This document shows positions 28,645-37,148 of a DNA stretch of 64,000 nt, one piece after another. The translations under genes and the position numbers were made by a program. Source of the stretch: Aliivibrio fischeri (GTDB lineage Bacteria > Pseudomonadota > Gammaproteobacteria > Enterobacterales > Vibrionaceae). The stretch spans positions 116,910 through 180,909 of the forward strand of contig NZ_WOBR01000011.1 of the NCBI RefSeq assembly GCF_009727955.1. The letters are read 5' to 3'. The notes below the pieces were generated by a model. The model was not told the origin of the DNA and did no database searches. It worked only from the letters and a program-made list of their open reading frames with translations. Numbering within the stretch: position 1 is the first letter of the stretch; every line of letters begins with the position of its first letter.

Positions 28645-28878
28645 TTAAGTCCATAAGGTTAATTTAATAATTCGAATAGCTACGCCCAGGATAAGTGCGC
28701 TAATACCAATTCGATACCACTTATATTCATTAACAGACATTTCAATTCGTTTTACAAATAGCATAACTGCACCGGTTATGTCTGATGTTCTTCTGGAATA
28801 TTGTGTTACCGAGACTAATATGCACACAATACCAATCAACATAAATAAATACTGTGCTATATCAATGAGAAGTTCCAT
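28645..28878 (-). CDS. Small membrane protein with two helices
   Basis: A 77-residue protein with two predicted membrane segments (residues about 5-25 and 56-74) and a central cytoplasmic loop of about 30 residues (QYSRRTSDITG). The ATG follows AAGGAGCTTAAAT, a strong ribosome site, so it is very likely translated. No family recognised. It lies directly next to the inverted repeat 28609-28643. Confidence 0.65.
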   Translation of the reverse strand: MELLIDIAQYLFMLIGIVCILVSVTQYSRRTSDITGAVMLFVKRIEMSVNEYKWYRIGISALILGVAIRIIKLTLWT

Positions 28879-29041
28879 ATTTAAGCTCCTTATGTGTTCT
28901 ATGTAACTATCTCTTTTTTCTGTAATTAAAGTAAATTAGCAAATAGTCTTATATATTTTCATTCTGCCGTTATAAAGAGGTACTTATTCATCCTTGTATT
29001 TTGTTATACTGCTCACAACTTTATTAGATTATGTGAATGTA

Positions 29042-30688
29042 ATGGAACAGCTTGAAGCCAAACTAAAAAAATTAGAAAAACGAAACTACCGTAGCTATAC
29101 CTCTATTAAAGGGGAATACGACTTTACCGACTTCACTCTGTATATCGATAATGTTCAATCTGACCCTTATGCACCACCAACTCGTATTCGTGCAAAACGG
29201 GCATGGTCGTTAACCCATCTTCAATGGCTTCAAGAGACATCTCTTGATTATCAACGTGCCGCTCGTGATTTTTTAGCACGTCACTTCAGCGAGTTATTGG
29301 AAAAAGATGCGACGTTATCTATTGCATTATCTGGCCAAACTGTTTTGGACCACACATCAGTAATTTTTGATGATGAAGGTATTGAACTTCGTTACAACAT
29401 TAATTTACCGGCTGAAGGTCGTGAGATTTTAGCGAAAAAAGCAATTAACATTTTAACTTTCCATATGCCAAAATATGTACGCCGTACACTTTTGGCGCGT
29501 GAACTTCCTATTGATGAGTTAAAAGAGCATTGTAAGGTTATCGTTGATCAAGTTGCTCTTCGTCGTCAGCTTTCTGAACATGGTTTAGTTGCTTTTGTTG
29601 CTAATGGCAGTATTTTACCTCGAATTGCTGGTAATAATGATCGTCCAATGAAGGATGCGATTGCATTTCAAAGCCCTGAATCATTAGAAATCGAGTTAAT
29701 GACGCCTAACCGTGGTCCTATTAAAGGTATGGGTATTCCAAAAGGCATCACGCTAATTGTTGGTGGTGGTTTTCATGGTAAATCAACATTACTTAATGCC
29801 TTAGAGCGCTCTATTTATGATCACATCCCTGGTGATGGCCGTGAGTATATTGTAACAGAAGAATCGACAACAAAAATTCAGGCAGAAGATGGGCGTTGTG
29901 TTCATAATTTAAATTTATCGAACTACATTAATCATTTACCTATGGGTAAAGACACGACATGCTTCTCAACTCAAGATGCATCAGGCTCTACATCACAAGC
30001 GGCATGGCTTCAAGAATCACTAGAAGCGCAGGCTAAAACACTCTTAATTGATGAAGATACGTCTGCAACCAATTTCATGATCCGTGATGAACGTATGCAA
30101 GCATTAGTAAATAATGGTGCAGAGCCCATTACCCCTCTTGTCGATCGTATTGGTCAATTACGCGATGAAATGGGTGTATCAACAATTCTTGTTATGGGTG
30201 GTTCTGGCGATTATCTTGATGTTGCAGATACAGTCATCCAAATGCATGATTACCAAGCTGTTGATGTTACTTCAAAAGCAAAAGAAGTGGTTGCTTCACA
30301 CCCTACCACACGTGTACGTGAAGGTTCTGACAATTTGCTACCAACTGAGACACGTCAATTAAACCGTTCTTCTCTTCAGGCGATTCTTCAAGAAGGTAAG
30401 TTCCGTATTCAAGCAAAAAACAAAGATTCATTACGTTTTGGTCGTGAATACATTGATATTACCGCTATCTCTCAACTTCAATCTTCAGCACAAGTTCATG
30501 CTATTGGTTGGATGTGGTTTCAGCTGTCACAAACTCCAGGTTGGGAATCGAACCCTGTTGAGTTTATTGCTCAGCAACTTCATGATAATTGGCATGAAAT
30601 GATGCCAAAGCACGGCGATTTGGCTAAACCGCGTGTTATTGAGGTAATGGCGACACTTAATCGTATGCGTGTAGCTGAATTTAAATAG
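29042..30688 (+). CDS. ABC-class P-loop ATPase (PF09818-type)
   Basis: About 548 residues. The Walker A GGGFHGKSTLL lies near residue 241 and the Walker B-like TLLIDEDTSATNFMIRDERM near 335. The N-terminal half RAKRAWSLTHLQWLQETSL is the conserved domain of this family. It has no membrane segments and is not a standard transporter ATPase; family members are predicted ATPases of unknown function. The ATG at 29042 starts MEQLEAKLKKLEKRNYRSYTSI; the preceding in-frame residues are hydrophobic and without ribosome site. Confidence 0.85.
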   Translation: MEQLEAKLKKLEKRNYRSYTSIKGEYDFTDFTLYIDNVQSDPYAPPTRIRAKRAWSLTHLQWLQETSLDYQRAARDFLARHFSELLEKDATLSIALSGQTVLDHTSVIFDDEGIELRYNINLPAEGREILAKKAINILTFHMPKYVRRTLLARELPIDELKEHCKVIVDQVALRRQLSEHGLVAFVANGSILPRIAGNNDRPMKDAIAFQSPESLEIELMTPNRGPIKGMGIPKGITLIVGGGFHGKSTLLNALERSIYDHIPGDGREYIVTEESTTKIQAEDGRCVHNLNLSNYINHLPMGKDTTCFSTQDASGSTSQAAWLQESLEAQAKTLLIDEDTSATNFMIRDERMQALVNNGAEPITPLVDRIGQLRDEMGVSTILVMGGSGDYLDVADTVIQMHDYQAVDVTSKAKEVVASHPTTRVREGSDNLLPTETRQLNRSSLQAILQEGKFRIQAKNKDSLRFGREYIDITAISQLQSSAQVHAIGWMWFQLSQTPGWESNPVEFIAQQLHDNWHEMMPKHGDLAKPRVIEVMATLNRMRVAEFK

Positions 30689-30705
30689 TAAATCACAACT
30701 TTTAT

Positions 30706-30734
30706 AAAGCCTCCTTCTATAGGGGGCTTTTTTG
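30706..30734 (+). terminator. Rho-independent terminator
   Basis: Stem aaagcctcc (30706-30714) with gggggcttt (30722-30730) including one G-T pair, then a T run. Confidence 0.8.
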
Positions 30735-30962
30735 TATATAATGCTTTTCTTTTAACAAATAACAATCAATTTGATTACAAATTAAGCATTCAATAATGAT
30801 TATCCACTGAATAAAAGTGAATAATTACTTTTTTTTAATGAATAGTATTCCACTTCATTAGAAAACAGTGTAATCTCCACTTTATTGAATGAATACGGAA
30901 ATTTAGTGAATAATAATGCTAAGGAATAGCAGTTTATTAACTAGTGGTAATTTGAGAGATTT

Positions 30963-32330
30963 ATGCAAAATTCAAGTGAGAGTATACCTATGAGCAAGAA
31001 GAAGAATCTTCTAATGTTTCTTATCCCGTCATTAATCGGCTTGTTCCTTTTTATGGCACCAATAACCTATAACGGTGATATCACTATCCCAGTGGCCGTT
31101 TTAGCTAAATCAATTCAGGCTCTATTCGGTGAGCACCTAGTAGCTATGGTTACTGGCATCACTATGTTTATGGCAGTAGTAACCATCTTATTTAAATTGT
31201 TTAAACCAAGTTTTATTACTAAAAATGAATTCCTATTTGGCTTGTTGAATCCAAGTCCACTTTGGTTCGTCGTTCGCTTAATTGGTGGCGCTGCGGCAGC
31301 AATGGTATTTTTCCAAGTTGGCCCTGAAGCTATTTGGGAACCAAATACTGGTGGCTTAGTATTAAACGATTTACTTCCTGTTCTATTTTCTGTATTCATT
31401 TTCGCAGGTTTATTATTACCTCTTCTTCTTAACTTTGGCTTACTTGAACTATTTGGTGCTTTGTTAAGTAAAGTGATGCGCCCTGTTTTCAATTTACCAG
31501 GTCGTTCAGCTATTGACTGTATGGCATCATGGTTAGGCGATGGTTCAGTAGGTATTCTTTTAACAAGCAAACAATATGAAGGTAAGTTTTATACTCAACG
31601 TGAAGCCGCTGTTGTTGGTACGACTTTCTCTGCAGTATCAATTACTTTCAGCCTGGTTGTTATTGCTCAAGTTGAACTAGAGAGTTATTTCTTACCATTT
31701 TATTTAACAGTATGTCTTGCTGGTGTTGTGGCTGCAATTATCATCCCTCGCCTACCGCCGTTAAGCCGTAAAAAAGATCTATTCATTGATGGTACCGAGC
31801 GTGATGCCGATGCAGAATTAATCCCAGAAGGATACACAACATTTTCTTGGGGTTTAGAGCAAGCGATGAACAAAGCAGCTAAAGTAACTTCTATTAGAGG
31901 CGTATTTGGTGAAGGTGTTAAAAATGCAGTAGACATGGTATTTGGCGTATTACCTGTAGTTATGGCATTAGGTACTGTTGCCCTTGTTATTGCTGAATAT
32001 ACTTCGGTTTTCACTGTACTAGGACAACCGTTTATTCCATTCCTTGAATTACTAGGTGTTCCTGAAGCGGCAGCTGCATCTCAAACGATTGTTGTCGGTT
32101 TTGCTGATATGTTTATTCCATCAATCCTAGCGGCTTCAATCGATAGTGAAATGACACGTTTTGTTATTGCTGCAATGTCAGTTACACAATTAATTTATAT
32201 GTCAGAAGTTGGTGCCTTACTGCTTGGTAGTAAGATTCCAGTAAACATTTTTGAACTGTTTGCTATCTTCATCTTACGTACTATTATCACACTTCCTGTG
32301 ATTGCTGGTATGGCACATTTAATTTTCTAA
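30963..32330 (+). CDS. YjiH-family membrane transporter
   Basis: A 455-residue polytopic inner-membrane protein with nine to eleven predicted helices. The segments NLLMFLIPSLIGLFLFMAPI and GRSAIDCMASWLGDGSVGILLTS, the latter a nucleoside-recognition/gate motif, are typical of the YjiH family. Its substrate is not established. It has GAGAG five bases before the ATG. The upstream 274 bases repeat the motif TGAAT several times. Confidence 0.87.
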   Translation: MQNSSESIPMSKKKNLLMFLIPSLIGLFLFMAPITYNGDITIPVAVLAKSIQALFGEHLVAMVTGITMFMAVVTILFKLFKPSFITKNEFLFGLLNPSPLWFVVRLIGGAAAAMVFFQVGPEAIWEPNTGGLVLNDLLPVLFSVFIFAGLLLPLLLNFGLLELFGALLSKVMRPVFNLPGRSAIDCMASWLGDGSVGILLTSKQYEGKFYTQREAAVVGTTFSAVSITFSLVVIAQVELESYFLPFYLTVCLAGVVAAIIIPRLPPLSRKKDLFIDGTERDADAELIPEGYTTFSWGLEQAMNKAAKVTSIRGVFGEGVKNAVDMVFGVLPVVMALGTVALVIAEYTSVFTVLGQPFIPFLELLGVPEAAAASQTIVVGFADMFIPSILAASIDSEMTRFVIAAMSVTQLIYMSEVGALLLGSKIPVNIFELFAIFILRTIITLPVIAGMAHLIF

Positions 32331-32350
32331 CTAAAGTTACTCTCACATAT

Positions 32351-32384
32351 AAAAAAGGCGAGCTCTATGAGTTCGCCTTTTTTT
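32351..32384. terminator. Terminator shared by convergent genes
   Basis: Stem aaaaaaggcga with tcgccttttttt, centred at 32351-32384. It ends the YjiH-type gene; the last codons of the small convergent gene (stop at 32365) lie in its loop. Confidence 0.8.
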
Positions 32385-32535
32385 GATCTATAAATTGATA
32401 AAAAATAAAAGTTGATACTGGAGTGGCTATTAATGAAAAGAAAAAACACACTGGACCAGAACGCCCATAACTGTTTGCGATAATTGAAACGCCAATTGAA
32501 AATGACACATACAACCATAGAAATAGATAAATCAT
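32365..32535 (-). CDS. Small membrane protein of 56 residues
   Basis: An open frame from ATG at 32535 to TAG at 32365 encodes MIYLFLWLYVSFSIG at its start, a GRSGP turn and a second hydrophobic stretch ending FYQFIDQKKANS. Two membrane helices with a short loop are predicted. AAGGTGAGT lies directly upstream. The GRSGxx(W/F) loop followed by a Leu/Ile-rich helix recurs in small bacterial membrane proteins. It is below the usual size cut-off, so easily missed. Convergent with the YjiH-type gene; its stop lies inside that gene's terminator. Confidence 0.6.
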   Translation of the reverse strand: MIYLFLWLYVSFSIGVSIIANSYGRSGPVCFFFSLIATPVSTFIFYQFIDQKKANS

Positions 32536-32680
32536 ACTCACCTTACATTTATAAATGTATGATTAGATTTATATACTTTGTGCCTTAAACCGGATACTTA
32601 TTATTACTCGAATTGCTTATATATCAGCATTTATGTAGATTGACGGCGAGCATTACTTCTTATGATGATTTACAGATAAT

Positions 32681-32708
32681 AAAAAAGGCCCAGTAAAACT
32701 AGACCTTT
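32681..32708 (-). terminator. Terminator after DUF3297 gene
   Basis: Stem aaaggcccag (32684-32693) with ctagaccttt (32699-32708), closed with G-T pairs, followed by T run on the minus strand. Confidence 0.7.
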
Positions 32709-32729
32709 AAATTTATATTATTTAAATGC

Positions 32730-32978
32730 TTATTTATAAAAAGCTTCAACAGTGCCTTTTAGTTTGATTAGCATTGGTTGTCCACGACGATCCAATGCTT
32801 TTGGTGAAGGAATTTTCACCCAACCTTCACTAATGCAATATTCTTCAACATCAAAGCGCTCTTTACCATTAAGACGAATACCGATGTGATGTTCAAAACA
32901 TTCTGCCACATGGTGTGGGCTACGAGGATTGCCTGAAAGGTGATCGGGTAACGTTGGTTGAGTTTTAGCGTCGTTCAT
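32730..32978 (-). CDS. DUF3297 family protein
   Basis: An 82-residue soluble protein with the family core TLPDHLSGNPRSPHHVAE, then NGKERFDVEEYCISEGWVKIPSP and QPMLIKLKGTVEAFYK. These match DUF3297 along its whole length. The second ATG (32978) is chosen because AGGT lies eight bases before it; the first ATG two codons earlier is too close to the site. Function unknown. Confidence 0.85.
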   Translation of the reverse strand: MNDAKTQPTLPDHLSGNPRSPHHVAECFEHHIGIRLNGKERFDVEEYCISEGWVKIPSPKALDRRGQPMLIKLKGTVEAFYK

Positions 32979-33180
32979 GTTCATGACCTATAAAATAAAA
33001 GTGCGTCATTGTAGACAATCTAAGACTAACTCACAAGTGCTCTTATTCAATATCATTAGTGATACTTAGTTAGTGATTAATTTTTATTATTTTGTGTTCT
33101 AACTGTTTTGTGATGGGATTCCTAAAATCTTTTTTCTATACTAGTCATAATATTAGATGAATAACATGGAGATAATACAA

Positions 33181-33399
33181 ATGGATACAACGTCACTCAT
33201 CTATGACACCCTTACAAATTTAGCAACTGCTAAGCCGACTCAATGTGCTCAAATTCGACAGAAACTGTATGATGAACTAAATTTACCATTTGATAAAAAG
33301 TTCGCACTATATTCGAGTGTACTTGGGCCGGTGAGTGCAGGAAGGATAGACGACCTTAATGATGCAGTTAATAAAGCTCGTGCTATTTTAGAAAGTTAA
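33181..33399 (+). CDS. Small hypothetical protein
   Basis: A 72-residue soluble, mostly helical protein beginning MDTTSLIYDTLTNLATAKPT. The ATG at 33181 has GGAG nine bases upstream; two earlier in-frame ATGs (33157, 33166) lack one. It contains no membrane helix and no motif I recognise. A perfect hairpin follows at 33423-33448. Confidence 0.6.
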   Translation: MDTTSLIYDTLTNLATAKPTQCAQIRQKLYDELNLPFDKKFALYSSVLGPVSAGRIDDLNDAVNKARAILES

Positions 33400-33422
33400 A
33401 CTATTAATACTGTAATATGTCA

Positions 33423-33448
33423 TTCTAGCCTTTTAATTAAGGCTAGAA
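33423..33448. repeat. Perfect hairpin between convergent genes
   Basis: TTCTAGCCTT (33423-33432) pairs with AAGGCTAGAA (33439-33448), loop of 6. No T run on either strand. It may act as a weak terminator or mRNA stabiliser for the convergent genes on each side. Confidence 0.55.
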
Positions 33449-33478
33449 ATTCGGTTATATATAATAGGGTTTGTCTTG

Positions 33479-34009
33479 TTAAAAAGTGCTCAATATTTTT
33501 ATAGAGCTGATTTTATTATCAAACCCTTTAGCATTCCCTTCCCCACTTTTACGAGTATAAAAACCGCCAGTATAGTTTTTACCTTCATAAAAACGAACAG
33601 TCCAACCTGATGGGATATCATAAGAAGACATTCTATCGTCAAAATCATAATCACTTAAATCAGGTTCATTATGCTCAATACTTATCGACGAGCCCATTTG
33701 ATTACTTTGACTGTAAATCTCTACACTCTTATTTGTGTTTGATTCTAGACCAAGTATGATTGTTGATTGATTACATTTCGCTTCACGAGACTTACAAAAA
33801 ATACTATCTTCGCCTTGAGATTTCTCACAGCGTCGTTGAACTTTATAACGAGCAATATCCTCTGTTATTCCTGCCTCTGCAAAAATATCTTGGAACGGTT
33901 GAAGAGTACAGATGTATATCTGACTTTCGTTAGCAGAATCAAAATTAAATCCAGCATGAGAAACAGAACTCAAACCTAGAAGCGTTGATAAAATGATTAT
34001 TTTTTTCAT
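33479..34009 (-). CDS. Secreted beta/gamma-crystallin-like protein
   Basis: A 176-residue protein with signal peptide MKKIIILSTLLGLSSVSHA. The C-terminal half (residues about 90-174) looks like a crystallin-type Greek-key domain: VEIYSQSNQMGSS, DDRMSSYDIPSGWTVRFYEGKNYTGGFY and DNKISSIKI. The DDRMSS and DNKISS stretches fit the (N/D)(N/D)xx(S/T)S calcium motif. The N-terminal half carries four cysteines (for example YICTLQP, RRCEKS). It is probably a periplasmic or secreted Ca-binding protein. Confidence 0.75.
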   Translation of the reverse strand: MKKIIILSTLLGLSSVSHAGFNFDSANESQIYICTLQPFQDIFAEAGITEDIARYKVQRRCEKSQGEDSIFCKSREAKCNQSTIILGLESNTNKSVEIYSQSNQMGSSISIEHNEPDLSDYDFDDRMSSYDIPSGWTVRFYEGKNYTGGFYTRKSGEGNAKGFDNKISSIKILSTF

Positions 34010-34114
34010 GATTTCTATCTACCACAGCAAATACATTGCTGTCATAAAGCACCCAAAAATCCACCAAAATAACTGGCGGGAATATTATTGTAACGCAAAA
34101 CAAATATTAGAATG

Positions 34115-34246
34115 ATGTATTCTAATTTCAAAGAGTTATATTGTGAATCATTCAATAAACTAGAGCCGGGTCAACCTTATTACCTAGATAATTCAGTAAT
34201 CGTATTGCTAAATGGGCCTTGTCATAATGAGTGGGTTCGGGTTTAG
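34115..34246 (+). CDS. Possible short ORF of 43 residues
   Basis: A frame from ATG 34115 to TAG 34246 reads like a protein (LEPGQPYYLDNSVIVLLNGPC is part of it), with balanced composition. It overlaps the 3' end of the convergent lipoprotein gene by 39 bases and has only a weak ribosome site, so it may be a remnant of a longer gene rather than an active one. Confidence 0.3.
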   Translation: MYSNFKELYCESFNKLEPGQPYYLDNSVIVLLNGPCHNEWVRV

Positions 34247-34783
34247 TGTTTCGCAGTCTTGATATAAATCAGCAGGTAGTTGACGATAAGCGGCCTGTTT
34301 AATATATGAGGTTTTAAAAGCAATCATTGCCTCTTCTATCTCATTAGAATACATAGGCGTAATAGACACATTATTCCACTGATAATTAACATCGGTAACG
34401 TAAACATTTAACGCATCATAAGGTAACTGAAATACTAATGTTTGATTGCAAGGAGTAAAAGTTCCCAAAGGCGCACCACTTGCATCTTGTGCTTTAGTGG
34501 AGGTGATAGCGATAAAACTGCCCGCTTTAGCCGTACCTACAATATAACGTCTATCTTTTGTATATTGATATGATAAAGAGGAAAACCAATCTTCTTTAAA
34601 TACTGCATTTTCAAAATCGATTTTACCTAAAGATAGTTTGATATCATAAATACTTGTAATATTGCCGATAATAAAGCTCACATTATGTAATTCTGTTTCT
34701 TTTTCAGTTGCTACTTCGGTTTTAGTCGCTGAACATCCACTTAGGACCAATAACAGAGCTAAATTAAACATCTTTGTTAACAT
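34208..34783 (-). CDS. Hypothetical lipoprotein
   Basis: A 191-residue protein with lipobox LSGC (Cys17) after a Leu-rich signal. The mature protein has no membrane helix and two cysteines (FTPCNQT and YQDCETL) that could pair. No family recognised. The ATG at 34783 has AAGGTGACTTAG upstream. Confidence 0.72.
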   Translation of the reverse strand: MLTKMFNLALLLVLSGCSATKTEVATEKETELHNVSFIIGNITSIYDIKLSLGKIDFENAVFKEDWFSSLSYQYTKDRRYIVGTAKAGSFIAITSTKAQDASGAPLGTFTPCNQTLVFQLPYDALNVYVTDVNYQWNNVSITPMYSNEIEEAMIAFKTSYIKQAAYRQLPADLYQDCETLNPNPLIMTRPI

Positions 34784-35050
34784 CTAAGTCACCTTGCACG
34801 TATAAAGCTTATTGATTTAAATTAGTTAAATCTTACAACATTGCTAATACATCAACAGATGTAAAAGTGTGAACTGATTCGAATATCTTCTTTCTGTTGT
34901 ATCTAATAAGATTTAATTAACTCGTTTTGCCAGTTATGTCGGTTCCATCAAGAAAATAATGCCTAGTTACATAATAAAATGCCCTTTTAAATAGGACATG
35001 CTATTGAAATTGATAGTGTGGAAAATAACGTTGATGCGATTGTTATATTT

Positions 35051-35575
35051 CTAATATCTACTTGATTGTTGAGCTATCACCTCCGTATTCTTTATATAAA
35101 TACGATAATAACCAATAGCACTACTTATTATAAATAACATGTCTATTAATACAGCCACTGGCGATCCTACAATGATGTCATGAGCTCCCCAAACTACTGT
35201 CCCTAAAACCATTAGCCAGCGCATAAGTTTATCGTTATGCATGAATGAAGCTTTAGTATGAAATAACGAAGCAATACAACTTAATACACTTGTGATGCCA
35301 TTGAACGTTAAAATAGTGCCTAATACTGTTACAAGATAAAACAACCATTTCATTCTTGGATCCGATATAAAAATCCCTGCAAAGTAACGAGATGCACCAA
35401 TCACAAGTAAACATGCAGCGGTCCACTGTTCTAGTAAGGCAAAATGGGTAGCGATTAATAACGCTGAAATACTTAGTGTTAATAAAAGTGTCTTACGATT
35501 TGTAAACTGAAATGATGCGATATCAAATAAAGCAGCTAAACCTACCAATATCTGAGAAATAATAAAAAAGGACAT
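35051..35575 (-). CDS. YgjV-family inner-membrane protein
   Basis: A 174-residue hydrophobic protein with five to six predicted helices. It matches the YgjV/Imp family: ILVGLAALFDIASFQFTNRKTLLLTLSISALLIATHFALLEQWTAACLL, then the ASRYFAGIFI turn and the VVWGAHDIIVGSPVAVLID block near the C-terminus. Function unknown. It is the last backbone gene before the cassette array. Confidence 0.85.
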   Translation of the reverse strand: MSFFIISQILVGLAALFDIASFQFTNRKTLLLTLSISALLIATHFALLEQWTAACLLVIGASRYFAGIFISDPRMKWLFYLVTVLGTILTFNGITSVLSCIASLFHTKASFMHNDKLMRWLMVLGTVVWGAHDIIVGSPVAVLIDMLFIISSAIGYYRIYIKNTEVIAQQSSRY

Positions 35576-35874
35576 AAGTCCTCCATCAATAAATAGAAAA
35601 TTTAATGGAAAAAATTAAGATAAAGTACTCAAAATAATCCGGAAATCTTGAGCTATCTTTTAAAAATACTATTTATTGGGGAGATATATTGCTACTGCTT
35701 GAACTTGAAGAAGGTAATTGAAATAAATTGAGGATATTTGACTGACTAATAAACTCATAGTAAAGATCCTCATAGCGGTGATGATAAATAATTAGTGTTC
35801 ATTCTATATGTTAAAATTAAAAAAACAAATCACTATTACCTTTTGTTACGATTAACTGTTAACCAATCGGAAAT
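35576..35874. other. Backbone-array junction, no gene
   Basis: About 300 bases of AT-rich sequence between the YgjV-type gene and the last attC. I see no frame on either strand and no recombination site. It marks the distal edge of the integron. Confidence 0.5.
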
Positions 35875-35995
35875 GTAGCGCCCATATAACACGTTTGCTA
35901 CTGTGCAATTATACTTAAAATTGACGCCTTAAAACGAGAAACACCCGGCAAACTGAGATTGCCGAGTGTAGTAAGTGGTGTTGGTGCATTTGTTA
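35875..35995 (-). repeat. attC site 1 (degenerate terminal site)
   Basis: The distal outer core is TAGCGCC where the others have TAACGCC, so the minus-strand GTTA is GCTA; the right arm (gtaagtggtgttggtgc) also deviates. It closes the array. Confidence 0.75.
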
Positions 35996-36006
35996 TGCGA
36001 TACAGA

Positions 36007-36441
36007 CTACTTTAATAATCTAATCATGACAGCATTGCTATTGTAATTGTCAATGTGGCAAATTTCATCGCCTTCAAAACGAACTTCGACTTGTTTATTG
36101 TTTAATAATGCTTTTTCTGCTAAAGATTGAAATTGCATAATGTGTGATGAGTTATTAAAGGTTAAATTACCTTCAATTGTGGCATCTTCTTTATAAGTTG
36201 TACGAGGAATTAAACCGTCAAACACAGGCTCATCTTGAGTAACGCCAATTCTTTTCCATGCTTTCCAACCTTCAGTTTCATTTTCTAATAAAACCATAAC
36301 ACCATTATGCTCTGCTTGTACTGCAGCTACATTTAATGGACCGCAATCTTGCCAATCACCCACATCTGATGGTATCTGATTATCTGCGAATGATTGAAAA
36401 GCCATAGTAGAAAGTAAAGCCACTAAACATACATTTTTCAT
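36007..36441 (-). CDS. Secreted hypothetical protein of terminal cassette
   Basis: A 144-residue protein with signal peptide MKNVCLVALLSTMAFQSFA cleaved before DNQIPSD. It has two cysteines (WQDCGPL and DEICHID) that may pair in the periplasm. No family recognised. The start at 36441 follows ATGGAAATATTT; upstream ATGs lack a site. It is in cassette orientation, and its attC is site 1. Upstream in the cassette is a long AT-rich leader with a TATAAT-like box at 36775-36780 (minus strand), so it could have its own promoter. Confidence 0.65.
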   Translation of the reverse strand: MKNVCLVALLSTMAFQSFADNQIPSDVGDWQDCGPLNVAAVQAEHNGVMVLLENETEGWKAWKRIGVTQDEPVFDGLIPRTTYKEDATIEGNLTFNNSSHIMQFQSLAEKALLNNKQVEVRFEGDEICHIDNYNSNAVMIRLLK

Positions 36442-36474
36442 AAATATTTCCATTTTATTTTTATTAAAAGTCAT

Positions 36475-37028
36475 TAATTATCTAGCAATATCTCAAAGGT
36501 GGATATTGAGCGTGTAAATATAAATGATTCACTATTCATATTTAATGAAAATTAAACCCAAATATAATGATTATTTAATTTAAGAAAATAGACATGAAAA
36601 AATAACATAATGTTATCAACTATAGATTCCTTGAACTTAATAACTCACAACAATAAGCCAAGCAAACCAATTACCCTAAAGCATTCAAAATGCAAATACT
36701 CAATTTAACTTATAAACGTCATAAAAAATTAACATTTTATTGTGAGAAAAACACTATTAAATGTATGGAAAAGTATTATATATGGTTCATATTGACTTAA
36801 GTTTAATTAAAAACTATGCCATATTGAATTTAAGAAACAAAAAATCAATTTAACATAGAACCAACATCTAATCAGCTTTATCAAAAGCTACTCATTGGAA
36901 CTATTCATTAAAACTAACTATCAATTAAAATTATTTGCAAGATCAATTAAATAGTTACATCACTTATTTCTATAATTTGTTACATAGAGTTGAGTCACAA
37001 ACTATAATCAATAAGACATTAATTCGCA
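36475..37028. other. Long non-coding leader of terminal cassette
   Basis: About 550 AT-rich bases lie between the gene 36007-36441 and the next attC, far more than in any other gene-carrying cassette. I find no credible gene. A TATAAT box (minus strand, 36775-36780) is present without a clear -35. It may hold a promoter or a lost gene. Confidence 0.45.
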
Positions 37029-37148
37029 TAACGCCTACATAATACGTTTGCTGCCAAGCAATTATACTTAAAATTGATGCCTTAAAACGAGAAACACACG
37101 GCAAACTGAGAATGCCGAATGTAGCAAATCGTGTTGATGCATTTGTTA
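37029..37148 (-). repeat. attC site 2
   Basis: Class alpha arms (actact/gccaagcaattatac...). Its core pairs with the cassette start GTTAGGCA / TGCCTAAC (next site). Confidence 0.85.

Noticed and set aside
31115..32014. Minus-strand frames inside the YjiH-type gene
   Set aside because: Composition is typical of antisense to a membrane protein gene; no start signal.
32327..32518. Open frame of 63 codons on the minus strand in another frame
   Set aside because: It starts without a ribosome site and overlaps the better 56-codon gene at 32365-32535 and the YjiH terminator.
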